Of a stretch of 64,000 bases of DNA, positions 41,723 through 50,654 are shown piece by piece (positions within the stretch are counted from its first letter, which is position 1; each line of letters starts with the position of its first letter). Made by a program: the position numbers and the translations under genes. The notes below the pieces were generated by a model. The model was given only the letters and a program-made list of their open reading frames with translations, did not search any database and was not told the origin of the DNA. This stretch comes from Actinomadura terrae. GTDB lineage: Bacteria > Actinomycetota > Actinomycetes > Streptosporangiales > Streptosporangiaceae. The stretch is from assembly GCF_022751215.1 (NCBI RefSeq), contig NZ_JAICDG010000003.1, positions 62,001 through 126,000 of the forward strand. Direction: 5' to 3'.

Positions 41723-41898
41723 TCCGCGCGAGGCAGTGTCGTTCCCGGCTTGCGCGTCAAATGTGGTCCGCACGCCGTGACCGCCCGCACCTTCATGCTC
41801 TCACCGCACGTTCCCACCGCACCCGTTCCTTACCGCACCCGTTCCGGTCCACCGCGCCGTCGCTGCACAGCGGCGCCCGCACGCACGGATGATTCTCT

Positions 41899-43305
41899 GT
41901 GATTCAGATCGAAAAACTTCGCAAGGTCTACCGCGCCAGAGGACGCGAGGTGACCGCCGTCGACGGCGTCGACCTCACCGTCCCCGAGGGCGAGATCTTC
42001 GGCGTGCTCGGACGCAGCGGCGCCGGTAAGAGCACGCTGCTGCGCTGCGTCAACCTCCTCGAACGGCCGGACGAGGGGCGCGTCCTCATCGACGGGCGCG
42101 ACCTGCTCGCGCTCCGGGGCGCCGAACTGCGCCGCGCCCGGCAGGGCATCGGCATGATCCACCAGCACTTCGGCCTGCTCGGCAGCCGGACGGTCGCCGG
42201 GAACGTCGCGTTCCCGCTGGAGGTCATGGGCGTCCCGCGGGCCGAGCGGAAACGGCGCGTCGCCGAGCTGCTGGACCTGGTCGGGCTCACCGAGCACGCC
42301 CGGGCCCATCCCGCGCGGATCTCCGGCGGGCAGAAGCAGCGCGTCGGCATCGCCCGCGCGCTCGCCGGACGGCCGAAGGTGCTGCTGTCGGACGAGGCGA
42401 CCTCCGCGCTCGACCCCGAGACCACCGCCTCGATCCTGGAGCTGCTGCGGGACCTGAACCGGCGGCTCGGCCTCACGGTCCTGCTGATCACCCACGAGAT
42501 GGACGTGGTCAAGCGCATCTGCGACTCGGCCGCCATCATGCGCGACGGCCGGTTCACCGAGTCGGGACCGGTCACCGAGTTGCTCGCGCGCCCGGGGTCG
42601 GAGCTCGCGCGGGGACTGTTCCCCCTTCCGCCCGTCACGCCGCGCGCGGGAGCGACGGTGGTCGAGGTCACCTTCGTCGGCGGCGCCACCGACCAGCCGT
42701 TCGTGTCGGCGCTGGCCCGCAAGTACTCGCTGGACGTCAACATCCTCGGCGGCGCCGTCGAGACCATCGGCGGCGAACGGGTCGGACGCATGCAACTGGA
42801 ACTGCCGGGCGACCCGCACGTCAACGCGGCGCAACTGGCCTTCCTCCGTGACGCCGGCCTCACCGTGGAGGTCAAGACCCCCATCACGGAGACCGAGCCG
42901 GTCACCGTGCACGGCGGCCCCCGCGCGCCCGGGGACGAGGCTCCCCCCGCCGACGAGAAGACACCGACCGAGGCGACCGAGCCGCCCGCAGCGACTGGGG
43001 CAACCGAGGAGACCAAGGCGGCCGGTGCGGCCGGTGCGGCCGGTGCGGCCAGTGCCGCCGGGGCCGCCGGGGCCGCCGGGGCCGCCGGGGCCGCCGGGGC
43101 CGCCGGGGCCGCCGGGGCCACCGGGGCCACCGGGGCCACCGGGGCGAGCGGGGCGGCCAAGACGTCCGCCGCCGATGGTGAGGGCGCCGCCGGGGGTGAG
43201 GCCAGCGTGGATGGCGATGCCCGGGTTGACGGTGATGCGCGCGTTGACGGCGACGCCCCGGGCGCCGGGGGCGCTGCGGTGACCAGTGAGGAGGAGACGC
43301 GATGA
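41899..43305 (+). CDS. metN: Methionine ABC transporter ATP-binding protein with long low-complexity tail
   Basis: 468 residues, about 130 longer than usual for MetN (about 340). Walker A GRSGAGKST (about 37-45), signature ISGGQKQRVGIARAL (about 141), Walker B VLLSDEATSALDPET. The NIL/ACT-like regulatory domain is at about 253-330 (VEVTFVGGATDQPFVSALAR). Residues 331-468 are a Gly/Ala/Glu/Asp-rich tail with a run of A-A-G triplets encoded by a 9-bp repeat (43019-43146) and a VDGDARVDGDARVDGDA repeat. MetN powers methionine import with MetI and MetQ. GTG start. Confidence 0.92.
   Translation: MIQIEKLRKVYRARGREVTAVDGVDLTVPEGEIFGVLGRSGAGKSTLLRCVNLLERPDEGRVLIDGRDLLALRGAELRRARQGIGMIHQHFGLLGSRTVAGNVAFPLEVMGVPRAERKRRVAELLDLVGLTEHARAHPARISGGQKQRVGIARALAGRPKVLLSDEATSALDPETTASILELLRDLNRRLGLTVLLITHEMDVVKRICDSAAIMRDGRFTESGPVTELLARPGSELARGLFPLPPVTPRAGATVVEVTFVGGATDQPFVSALARKYSLDVNILGGAVETIGGERVGRMQLELPGDPHVNAAQLAFLRDAGLTVEVKTPITETEPVTVHGGPRAPGDEAPPADEKTPTEATEPPAATGATEETKAAGAAGAAGAASAAGAAGAAGAAGAAGAAGAAGATGATGATGASGAAKTSAADGEGAAGGEASVDGDARVDGDARVDGDAPGAGGAAVTSEEETR
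43019..43146 (+). repeat. 9-bp tandem repeat (GCCGGTGCG / GCCGCCGGG) in metN tail
   Basis: About 13-14 units of a 9-bp repeat coding Ala-Gly-Ala or Ala-Ala-Gly triplets. The array preserves the reading frame. The opposite strand would read as collagen-like Gly-Pro-Pro runs but is not a gene. Confidence 0.85.
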
Positions 43306-43958
43306 CCTGGGACGAAGTGACCCCGCTGCTGTGGCCCGCCACGCGGGAGACGCTCTACATGACCGGGGTCGCGACGCTGTTCACGGCGGTGCTCGGGCTG
43401 CTGTTCGGCATCCTGCTCGTGATCACCGAGCGGGGCGGGCTGCTGCCCGCGCCGCCCGCCAACGCGGTGCTCGGCGTGGTCGTCAACATCGGGCGGTCGC
43501 TGCCGTTCCTGATCCTGATGGTGGCCATCATCCCGTTCACCCGGATCGTCGTCGGCACCAGCATCGGCAACGCGGCGGCGATCGTCCCGCTGACCGTCGG
43601 CGCGATCCCGTTCTACGCGCGGCTCGTCGAGATCGCGCTGCGCGAGGTGGACCCCGGCGTCATCGCCGCCGCGCGCGCGATGGGCGCGACCCGGCGGGAG
43701 ATCGTCGGCAAGGTCATGCTGCGCGAGGCGCGGCCCGGGCTGGTGTCGGGACTGACCGTCACCATTATCGCGCTGATCGGCTACACGGCCATGGCCGGGA
43801 CGGTCGGCGGCGGCGGCCTCGGCAACCTCGCCGTCACCTACGGCTACGAGCGCTTCGAGACCAAGGTCATGGTCGCGACCGTGGTGCTGCTCATCGTGAT
43901 CGTCCTGCTCGTCCAGGCGGTGGGCGACCTCGTCGCCCGGCGTCTGACGCACAAATAA
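43302..43958 (+). CDS. metI: Methionine ABC transporter permease
   Basis: 218 residues, five membrane helices, with the permease EAA-loop motif VIAAARAMGATRREIVGKVM. It is the membrane channel of the D/L-methionine importer MetNIQ. ATG at 43302 overlaps the metN stop by four bases (ATGA). Confidence 0.93.
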   Translation: MTWDEVTPLLWPATRETLYMTGVATLFTAVLGLLFGILLVITERGGLLPAPPANAVLGVVVNIGRSLPFLILMVAIIPFTRIVVGTSIGNAAAIVPLTVGAIPFYARLVEIALREVDPGVIAAARAMGATRREIVGKVMLREARPGLVSGLTVTIIALIGYTAMAGTVGGGGLGNLAVTYGYERFETKVMVATVVLLIVIVLLVQAVGDLVARRLTHK

Positions 43959-44016
43959 CACAGATAACGCACGGCCGAATAAGAACCTGCAAGCAACGCA
44001 CAGAAAGGCACTCCTC

Positions 44017-44832
44017 GTGCTTCGCAAGCTATCCATCGCACTGGCCTCCGTGAGCCTCCTCGCGGGGCTGACCGCGTGCGGTTCGTCCGAGGCGTCCAAC
44101 GACGCGGACGCCCCGCTGAAGGTCGCGGTCAACCCCGTGCCCCACGGGGACATCCTGAAGTACGTCAAGGACAATCTGGCGTCCAAGGCGGGGCTGAAGC
44201 TCGACATCGTGACCTTCGACGACTACCAGCAGCCCAACACGTCGCTGAAGGAGAAGCAGGTCACGGCCAACTACTTCCAGCACGTGCCGTTCATGCAGGA
44301 GTTCGAGAAGAAGTCCGGCACGAAGCTGGCGTTCGTCGCGCCCGTCCACCTCGAGCCGCTCGGCGTCTACTCCAAGAAGGTCAAGAGCCTCCAGGCCGTC
44401 CCGCAGGGCGCGACGGTCGCGGTGCCGAACGACCCGGCCAACCAGGGCCGCTCGCTGAAGCTGCTCGCCGACAACGGCGTGCTCACGCTGAAGCCGGGCG
44501 CGGGCACGAGCGCGACCGAGAAGGACATCGCGAGCAACCCCAAGGGCCTGAAGTTCAAGCCGCTGAAGGCCGCGCAGCTTCCCCGCTCGCTGGACGACGT
44601 GGACCTGTCGGTCATCAACGGCAACTACGCCCTTGAGGCGAACCTGGCGCCGAACAAGGACGCGCTCGCCGCCGAGAAGGCCGAGGGCAACCCCTACGCC
44701 AACGGCATCGTCACCCTTCCGGAGAACAAGGACGACCCGCGCGTGAAGAAGCTGGTCGACCTGCTCCGCGGGCCCGAGGTGAAGAAGTTCGTCCAGGACA
44801 AGTTCAAGGGCTCCGTGCTCATCGCATCGTGA
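44017..44832 (+). CDS. metQ: Methionine-binding lipoprotein
   Basis: 271 residues. Lipoprotein signal with the lipobox L-L-A-G-L-T-A-C (Cys near residue 21), then a NlpA/MetQ fold (LKVAVNPVPHGDILKYVKDN, YQQPNTSLKEKQVTANYFQH, FVAPVHLEPLGVYSKKVKSL). It captures methionine outside the membrane for MetNI. GTG start 44017 with AGAAAGG 9-15 bases upstream; 58 bp after metI. Confidence 0.92.
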   Translation: MLRKLSIALASVSLLAGLTACGSSEASNDADAPLKVAVNPVPHGDILKYVKDNLASKAGLKLDIVTFDDYQQPNTSLKEKQVTANYFQHVPFMQEFEKKSGTKLAFVAPVHLEPLGVYSKKVKSLQAVPQGATVAVPNDPANQGRSLKLLADNGVLTLKPGAGTSATEKDIASNPKGLKFKPLKAAQLPRSLDDVDLSVINGNYALEANLAPNKDALAAEKAEGNPYANGIVTLPENKDDPRVKKLVDLLRGPEVKKFVQDKFKGSVLIAS

Positions 44833-44857
44833 CGCCTTGTCGCGGCGAATCGGGCGA

Positions 44858-44892
44858 CCCCTGGGTGGACGGTGCGACCGTCCGCCCAGGGG
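44858..44892 (+). terminator. Terminator after metQ
   Basis: CCCCTGGGTGGACGGT, loop GCG, ACCGTCCGCCCAGGGG: a 16-bp stem with one G-U pair, followed by TTTCTCGTCCCTTTG. 25 bp after the metQ stop. Confidence 0.85.
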
Positions 44893-44982
44893 TTTCTCGT
44901 CCCTTTGTTTAACCGGTCGCAAGCGCGCGCGGGCGCTGCCTAAGCTGACCGGGGGGGCGGCCGGACAAACTGGGGGACACCT

Positions 44983-46467
44983 GTGACCGATGCCCTGACA
45001 AACCCCGGAGACGGGGAAATCGAGTTGGAGACGGCGCGCTCCCTGGCCGCCGGGCTCCAGCGGCTCATCCGCACGGCGGGGGAGCGGATCACCGAGGACA
45101 ACGCCGCCTCGCCGCTGGTAAGCCGCATCTGCGGGCACGTCGGCGTCCCGTTCCACGACCTGGTGATGGTCGGCCAGGAGTACTGGTCGTGGGAGCACGC
45201 GTGCCTGCAACGCGGGATCGACGCCTACCTCGCGTCCCGTACGCCCGATGCCGAGTGGTTCGGGATCGCCGGGACGGAACGCCACTACGACAACCTCAGT
45301 GCGATGATCGGCGCGGCGGTCATGCTCGGGACGTACACGCTGGGCCGTCCCGAGTACGGCACGGCCGCCGTCGGCCCCGAGGAGTCCATCGAGGTCGTGG
45401 AGCTCGGGCTGGTGCCCACGACGGCGCCGGACGGGTCGCCGGTCGTGCTCGGCGTCCTCACCCGCGAGTCCTACGAGGCGATGTGCGTGCTCAACGTCTT
45501 CGCCCGGGACCGGGCCACAGCCGCCGCCGTCCGCGACGAGGTGGACCGGCTCCGCCGCGAGCGGGACGTGATGCGCGGCCAGGTGCTCGGCTTCGGCGCG
45601 AGCGAGTACCACGAGAACGCGCTGGTGTCGTTCCTGCCCCGGCCGCATCTGGCCGCGTCCGAGGTCGTCCTGCCGGACGGGCGGCTGGAGGCGATCGAGG
45701 CGCACGTGGTCGGGATCGCCGAGCACGCCGAGCAGCTTCTCGCCGCGGGGCAGCACCTCAAGCGCGGGCTGCTGCTGTACGGGCCGCCCGGAACGGGGAA
45801 GACCCATACGGTCCGATACTTGATGGGACGGCTCCTCGGGGCGACGGTCATCCAGCTCACCGGTCCCGCCATGCGGTTCCTGGGGCAGGCTGTGGCGTTG
45901 GCCCGCAGCCTCCAGCCCGCCGTGGTCATCGTGGAGGACGTGGACCTTGTCGCGGAGGACCGCGACCTCGTCGACGACGGCGCCAACCCCCTGCTGTTCT
46001 CGCTCCTGGACGCGATGGACGGCATCTCCGGTGACGCCGACGTCGTGTTCGTCCTCACCACCAACCGGGTGGAGATGCTGGAGCGCGCCCTGGCGGAACG
46101 TCCCGGACGCATCGATCTCGCTGTGGAGATCCCCCGTCCGGACATGGAGGGGCGTATCGGCCTCCTGCGCCTGTACGGACGCGAACTCCGGCTCGACGCC
46201 GACCTGGCGGAGGTCGCCGCCCGCACCGAGGGGGTGACGGCCTCCTTCATCAAGGAGCTCGTCCGCCGCGCCGTGCTGGTCGCGCTCCGCGAGGGCACCA
46301 CCCTGGACGCGCCCGAGAGCCTCACCGACGCCCACTTCGGCGCGGCGGTCGACGAGATGTTCGATCCCGCGCAGTCGCTCACCCGGGGCCTGCTGGGCGC
46401 CGCGCGCGACCCCGAGGAGCCCGACGAGTTCGACGGCATGTTCCTGGGGGTCGGCGAGGACGGCTGA
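44983..46467 (+). CDS. AAA+ ATPase (ClpX/FtsH/Cdc48-type AAA domain)
   Basis: 494 residues. The N-terminal half (about 1-250) is soluble and unrecognised. The C-terminal half is an AAA ATPase with Walker A GPPGTGKTH (267-275), Walker B VVIVEDVDLVAED, Sensor 1 VFVLTTNRVEMLERALAERP and arginine-finger region RPGRIDLAVEIPRPD. The sequence resembles the Cdc48/FtsH AAA class. GTG start after a GGGGGACA ribosome-binding site; a -10 box TAAGCT at about 44940 lies 38 bp earlier. It precedes the STM4015-STM4011 cassette by 65 bp on the same strand, so it may belong to it. Client unknown. Confidence 0.82.
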   Translation: MTDALTNPGDGEIELETARSLAAGLQRLIRTAGERITEDNAASPLVSRICGHVGVPFHDLVMVGQEYWSWEHACLQRGIDAYLASRTPDAEWFGIAGTERHYDNLSAMIGAAVMLGTYTLGRPEYGTAAVGPEESIEVVELGLVPTTAPDGSPVVLGVLTRESYEAMCVLNVFARDRATAAAVRDEVDRLRRERDVMRGQVLGFGASEYHENALVSFLPRPHLAASEVVLPDGRLEAIEAHVVGIAEHAEQLLAAGQHLKRGLLLYGPPGTGKTHTVRYLMGRLLGATVIQLTGPAMRFLGQAVALARSLQPAVVIVEDVDLVAEDRDLVDDGANPLLFSLLDAMDGISGDADVVFVLTTNRVEMLERALAERPGRIDLAVEIPRPDMEGRIGLLRLYGRELRLDADLAEVAARTEGVTASFIKELVRRAVLVALREGTTLDAPESLTDAHFGAAVDEMFDPAQSLTRGLLGAARDPEEPDEFDGMFLGVGEDG

Positions 46468-46532
46468 AGCGCGCGCGTAGTGTCCGCCGGTGCTGATAGG
46501 ACAGGGACCCAACGATCACGTGAAGGGGACCC

Positions 46533-47480
46533 ATGACCGTAAATCAGCATCTGGACGAATATGCCGGTCTGCCGGTGCACCGGTTCCCGTACCGCGAGGA
46601 CGGCGTCGAGGAGGTGGCGGACGGCGAGGAGCTCCCCGCGCCCGCCGACGTCGCCTGGTACGTCGGGACGATGTACGAGGAGGAGCCGTTCAACGCGGTG
46701 TTCGCGCGGTTCCTGGAGGCGGTCGACACCACGCAGGTCACCGCGCTCGTCATCGGCTACTGGGGCGCGTCCTACGACGAGAACAGCGCCGATCCGGCGG
46801 CGCTGCTGACCGAGTCCGCCGCGTCGTTCCCGGCCCTCCGGTCGCTGTTCCTCGGCGACATGACCATGGAGGAGTCGGAGATCTCCTGGATCGAGCACGG
46901 CGACATCTCGCCGCTGTTCACGGCCTTCCCCGCGCTGGAGCGGTTCGACATCCGCGGCTCGGAGGGTCTCGTCCTCGCGCCGATCAGGAGCGCGGCGCTC
47001 AAGGTGCTGCGGTTCGAGTCGGGCGGGCTTCCGGCGCGGATCGTCCAGGCGGTGGGGGCGAGCGAGCTGCCGAACCTGGAGCACCTCGACCTGTGGCTCG
47101 GCGAGGAGAACTACGGCGGCGACGCCACGGTCGCCGACCTCGCGCCGTTCCTCGGCGGCGAGCGGCTGCCCGCGCTGCGCCACCTCGGCCTGGAGGACAG
47201 CCAGATCCAGGACGAGATCGCTGCCGCGGTCGCGGGCGCGCCCGTCGTGGCGCGGCTGGAGTCGCTGAGCCTCGCGATGGGCATCCTGACCGACCAGGGC
47301 GCCGAGGCGCTGCTGTCCGGCCAGCCGCTCACGCACCTGCGCAAACTCGACCTGCACCACCACTTCCTGTCCGACGCCATGGTCGCGCGCCTGAAGGCCG
47401 CGCTCCCGGGGGTCGAGGTCGACCTGAGCGAGCAGGAGAAGCCGAACGACGACTGGCGCTATATCGCGGTGTCGGAATGA
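46533..47480 (+). CDS. STM4015-family protein (leucine-rich-repeat-like)
   Basis: 315 residues. Strings of L-x-x-L-x-L segments (ALRSLFLGDMTMEESE, LEHLDLWLGEENYGG, LRHLGLEDSQIQ, LESLSLAMGILTDQ, LRKLDLHHHFLSDAMV) form leucine-rich-repeat-like units. This fits the STM4015 family, first gene of a conserved cassette named after Salmonella loci STM4011-STM4015. ATG 46533 has GAAGGGG five to six bases upstream. Probably the substrate or scaffold of the enzymes encoded downstream (inference). Its stop overlaps the next start by four bases (ATGA). Confidence 0.85.
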   Translation: MTVNQHLDEYAGLPVHRFPYREDGVEEVADGEELPAPADVAWYVGTMYEEEPFNAVFARFLEAVDTTQVTALVIGYWGASYDENSADPAALLTESAASFPALRSLFLGDMTMEESEISWIEHGDISPLFTAFPALERFDIRGSEGLVLAPIRSAALKVLRFESGGLPARIVQAVGASELPNLEHLDLWLGEENYGGDATVADLAPFLGGERLPALRHLGLEDSQIQDEIAAAVAGAPVVARLESLSLAMGILTDQGAEALLSGQPLTHLRKLDLHHHFLSDAMVARLKAALPGVEVDLSEQEKPNDDWRYIAVSE

Positions 47481-48574
47481 CCCTCGCCGTGGTCGGCACG
47501 CCCGGCGACCGGCGGGCCGCGCTCTACGCGGCGGCGTGCCGGTCGTCCGGGTTCCCCGAGCCGCGCCTCATCCCCTGGACGGACGTGCTGCGGGGCGCCC
47601 CCCTCGCCCTCGGGCCGGGAGACGTGCTCCGCGTGGACTCGCCGGGGGAGGACCCGGAGGCGGACGCCCTCCTGCGCGGACCCGGGAATCCGGCGCGCGT
47701 GGGCGGAGGCGCCCGCTGGTACCGGACGTTCACGGCGGCGGTGGAGCGGATCGCCGCGTCCGCCGCGCGGGCCGGGGCGCGGCTGCTCGGCGACGCCGGG
47801 GAGATCGCGGTCATGTTCGACAAGCGCCGCACGCATGCCCGCCTGCTGGACGCGGGCGTCCCGGTTCCGGCTGCGCTCCCGCCCGTCCGGAGCTATGACG
47901 AACTACGGCGGCGCATGGACGAGGCGCGCGTGCGGCGGGTCTTCGTCAAGCCCGCGCACGGATCGTCCGCGTCGGGTGTCGTCGCCATGCAGACCGCCCC
48001 TGCCGCGCATGGAGGAACGCGGGTCAAGGCTGTGACCTCCGCCGTGAGGACGCCGTCCGGCCTCGTGAACTCGCTGCGGGTGCAGACCTACGACACGCAC
48101 GCCGACGTCGCGGCGCTCATCGACGCGCTCGCCCCGGACGGTCTCCACGTGGAGCGGTGGCTGCCCAAGGCCGCGATCGGCGGACGCGTCTTCGACCTGC
48201 GCGTGGTCGTCATCGCGGGCGAACCCACTCACGCGGTGGTCCGGACGAGCCGCAACCCGATGACCAACCTGCACCTCGGCGGCGCCAGGGGCGACCTCGG
48301 CGCGGTGCGGCGCGCGCTCGGCGAACGCGGTTGGCCGCGGGCGCTGGACGTGTGCGCGCGGGCCGCCGCGTGCTTCCCCGCGAGCCCGATGGTGGGCGTG
48401 GACCTGCTCGTCCACACGGGGATGCGGCGGTTCGCGGTGGGCGAGGTCAACGCGTTCGGTGACCTGCTGCCCGGGCTGACCGGCCTGCCGGGCGGCCCCG
48501 CCGAAGGGCTCGACACCTACACTGCCCAGGTCAGAGCCATTCTGCCGGAGTACGTCCCCGCATGTACGACATGA
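47477..48574 (+). CDS. STM4014-family ATP-grasp protein
   Basis: 365 residues. ATP-grasp elements: FDKRRTHARLLDAGVPVP, the nucleotide-binding VFVKPAHGSSASGVVAM and the metal-binding GVDLLVHTGMRRFAVGEVNA. The fold ligates a carboxylate to an amine, thiol or other nucleophile using ATP. It fits the STM4014 family of the STM4011-STM4015 cassette. ATG 47477 overlaps the STM4015-family stop (ATGA). The ligation substrate is unknown. Confidence 0.87.
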   Translation: MTLAVVGTPGDRRAALYAAACRSSGFPEPRLIPWTDVLRGAPLALGPGDVLRVDSPGEDPEADALLRGPGNPARVGGGARWYRTFTAAVERIAASAARAGARLLGDAGEIAVMFDKRRTHARLLDAGVPVPAALPPVRSYDELRRRMDEARVRRVFVKPAHGSSASGVVAMQTAPAAHGGTRVKAVTSAVRTPSGLVNSLRVQTYDTHADVAALIDALAPDGLHVERWLPKAAIGGRVFDLRVVVIAGEPTHAVVRTSRNPMTNLHLGGARGDLGAVRRALGERGWPRALDVCARAAACFPASPMVGVDLLVHTGMRRFAVGEVNAFGDLLPGLTGLPGGPAEGLDTYTAQVRAILPEYVPACTT

Positions 48575-49365
48575 ACCAGATCATCGGCCGCCACGACGTG
48601 CTGCTGGTGACGCTCGACACGCTGCGCTACGACGTGGCCGCCGAACTGGCGGCGTCCGGCGAGACGCCCACGCTCGTGGGGCTCCTGCCGGGCGGACGGT
48701 GGGAGCGCCGCCACACGCCGGGCAGCTTCACCTACGCCGCGCACGCCGCCATGCTGGCCGGCTTCCTGCCGACCCCGGCAACGCCGGGTCCGCATCCCCG
48801 GCTGTTCGCCGGGGCGTTCCCGGGCAGCGAGACGACCGCCCCCGGGACGTGGACGTTCGACGCCGCTGACCTCCCGTCCGGGCTGGCTGCCGCCGGATAC
48901 CACACGGTATGCGTGGGCGGTGTCGGGTTCTTCAACAAGCTCACACCGCTCGGCTCGGCGCTGCCGTCGCTGTTCGCCGAGAGCCACTGGGAGCCGGGGT
49001 TCGGCGTCACCGACCCGGCGTCCCTGCCCCACCAGATCGACCGCGTCGCCGAGGTGACCTCCCGGCTGCCCGCCACGCGGCGCCTGTTCCTGCTGGTGAA
49101 CGTCGCGTCGCTGCACCAGCCCAACTGGTTCTACCTGGACCCGGCCGCCGGGGGTTCGCGGGACGACACGCGTGCGAGCCACGCGGCGGCACTGCGGCAC
49201 GTCGACGCCCATCTGGGCCGCCTGTTCGCCCTCATGCGCCGCCCCTGCTTCGTGATCGTCTGCTCCGATCACGGGACGGCCTACGGGGAGGACGGGCACA
49301 CCGGGCACCGCATCGGCCACGAGGTCGTCTGGACCGTTCCGTACGGGGAGTTCGTACTGCCGTGA
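48571..49365 (+). CDS. STM4013-family sulfatase/alkaline-phosphatase-superfamily hydrolase
   Basis: 264 residues. Metal-binding core of the alkaline phosphatase superfamily: N-terminal VLLVTLDTLRYDVAAELAA with a nucleophile-like Thr after the Asp, PGSFTYAAHAAMLAGFLPT, and the C-terminal VIVCSDHGTAYGEDGHTGHR supplying further metal ligands. It likely cleaves or transfers a phosphate, sulfate or phosphonate group. The ATG at 48571 overlaps the previous stop (ATGA); another ATG at 48562 is in frame. Third gene in the cassette. Confidence 0.87.
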   Translation: MNQIIGRHDVLLVTLDTLRYDVAAELAASGETPTLVGLLPGGRWERRHTPGSFTYAAHAAMLAGFLPTPATPGPHPRLFAGAFPGSETTAPGTWTFDAADLPSGLAAAGYHTVCVGGVGFFNKLTPLGSALPSLFAESHWEPGFGVTDPASLPHQIDRVAEVTSRLPATRRLFLLVNVASLHQPNWFYLDPAAGGSRDDTRASHAAALRHVDAHLGRLFALMRRPCFVIVCSDHGTAYGEDGHTGHRIGHEVVWTVPYGEFVLP

Positions 49366-50654
49366 TGACCACCGAGACCTACGAGGCGTATGTCTACGCC
49401 TACCCGCACAAGACCGCGTATAGGGAACTGCGCCCGCCGCGTCCGTTGCGTGAGGTGTGGGCGGGCGAGAACCTCGACGCGCTCTTCCTCTACATGCACA
49501 TCCCCTTCTGCGAGATGCGGTGCGGGTTCTGCAACCTCTTCACCCGGACGGGCGCGCCCGAAGAACTGACCAGCGCCTACCTCGGCGCACTCGACCGTCA
49601 GGCCACCGCCGTCTTGGACGCGCTGGAGGGGAACGGGACTTTCGCCACGGCGGCCTTCGGGGGAGGGACGCCGACGTATCTGACCGCCTCCGAACTGGAA
49701 CGCCTCTGCGACATCGCCGAACGTTTCTCCGGGTTCGGCAAGGGCCCGCTGGGAGTGGAGACGTCCCCGAAGACCGCCACGACCGACCGGCTGACCGTCC
49801 TCGCCGAACGGGGGACCACGCGCGTCTCCATCGGCGTGCAGACGTTCGTGGACGAGGAGGCGCGCGCGGCCGTCCGTCCGCAGAAGCGGGCCGAGGTGGA
49901 GGCCGCGCTCGACCGCATCCGGGCCGTGGGCTTCCCGACGCTGAACATCGACCTGATCTACGGCATCGAGGGGCAGACGCCCGAGACATGGCTGTACTCG
50001 CTGAACGCCGCGCTGGCGTGGCGCCCGGAGGAGATCTACCTGTATCCGCTGTACGTCCGCCCGAACACCGGCCTCGCCCTGCTGGACCGGGAGTGGGACG
50101 ACTGGCGCCTGGCCCTCTACCGCCTCGGCCGCGACCACCTCCTGGCCGAGGGCTACGAGCAGGTGTCGATGCGGATGTTCCGCCTGCCGTCCCCGGACGC
50201 GGGCGGAACCGAGTACTGCTGCCAGACGGACGGCATGGTCGGCCTGGGATGCGGCGCCCGCTCCTACACGGCCGCCCTGCACTACTCGTTCGAGTACGCG
50301 GTCAAGGCGAAATCGGTACGCGCCATCATCGACGACTACGTGCGCGAGGACGATTTCACCAGCGCGCGCGTGGGATTCGAGTTGGACGAGGACGAACGCC
50401 GCCGCCGTCACCTCGTCCAGTCACTTCTGCAAGCGACCGGCCTGGATCGGACCTCCTACCGCGCGCGCTTCGCGACGGACCCGTTCGAGGACTACAACGC
50501 CGATCTCACATCGTTCGCCAAGCGAGAATGGATCGAATCGACGCCGGACACCATCAAACTCACCCCGGAAGGGCTCGCCCACTCCGACGCCATAGGCCCG
50601 GCGCTGTTCTCGCGTGATGTGCGGGAGCGCATGGCGTCCTACGAAGCACGCTGA
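49365..50654 (+). CDS. STM4012-family radical SAM enzyme (HemW-like)
   Basis: 429 residues. The 4Fe-4S cluster motif is CEMRCGFC (Cys49, Cys53, Cys56) following LYMHIPF, with GGGTP at 99-103 and the SAM-binding VSIGVQTFVDEEARAAVRPQ. The layout is like HemW/coproporphyrinogen dehydrogenase, including the ATIYGIEGQTP-like IDLIYGIEGQTPETW segment, but this family belongs to the STM cassette. ATG 49365 overlaps the STM4013-family stop by one base (TGATG); GTG 49362 is an alternative. A radical-based chemistry on an unknown substrate is expected. Confidence 0.88.
   Translation: MTTETYEAYVYAYPHKTAYRELRPPRPLREVWAGENLDALFLYMHIPFCEMRCGFCNLFTRTGAPEELTSAYLGALDRQATAVLDALEGNGTFATAAFGGGTPTYLTASELERLCDIAERFSGFGKGPLGVETSPKTATTDRLTVLAERGTTRVSIGVQTFVDEEARAAVRPQKRAEVEAALDRIRAVGFPTLNIDLIYGIEGQTPETWLYSLNAALAWRPEEIYLYPLYVRPNTGLALLDREWDDWRLALYRLGRDHLLAEGYEQVSMRMFRLPSPDAGGTEYCCQTDGMVGLGCGARSYTAALHYSFEYAVKAKSVRAIIDDYVREDDFTSARVGFELDEDERRRRHLVQSLLQATGLDRTSYRARFATDPFEDYNADLTSFAKREWIESTPDTIKLTPEGLAHSDAIGPALFSRDVRERMASYEAR

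Larger units (their letters stand above)
41336..41898 (+). other. Intergenic region upstream of metN, 563 bp
   Basis: No convincing long gene. It begins with a possible terminator (CCCACCGG 41382-41389 and CCGGTGGG 41410-41417, 20-base loop). It holds three TCGCGAG/CTCGCGA motifs (41423-41429, 41476-41482, 41496-41502) and small open frames, one at 41666-41722 resembling a leader peptide. I searched for the conserved SAM-riboswitch core (GGCAACC-type segment) and did not see it. Confidence 0.45.

Noticed and set aside
41336..41898. SAM-I or SAM-IV riboswitch upstream of metN
   Set aside because: No conserved core segments or GGCAACC-like motif were found on either strand by eye; a covariance-model search would settle it.
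42848..43282. Frame with repeated Pro-Gly-Pro units resembling a collagen-like protein
   Set aside because: It overlaps metN in another frame and arises from the GCCGCCGGG repeat, with no ribosome-binding site.
41928..44207. Long minus-strand open frame with collagen-like and Ala-Pro repeats opposite metN/metI
   Set aside because: It is antisense to three recognised methionine-transport genes; the frame is open only because of high GC and the 9-bp repeat.
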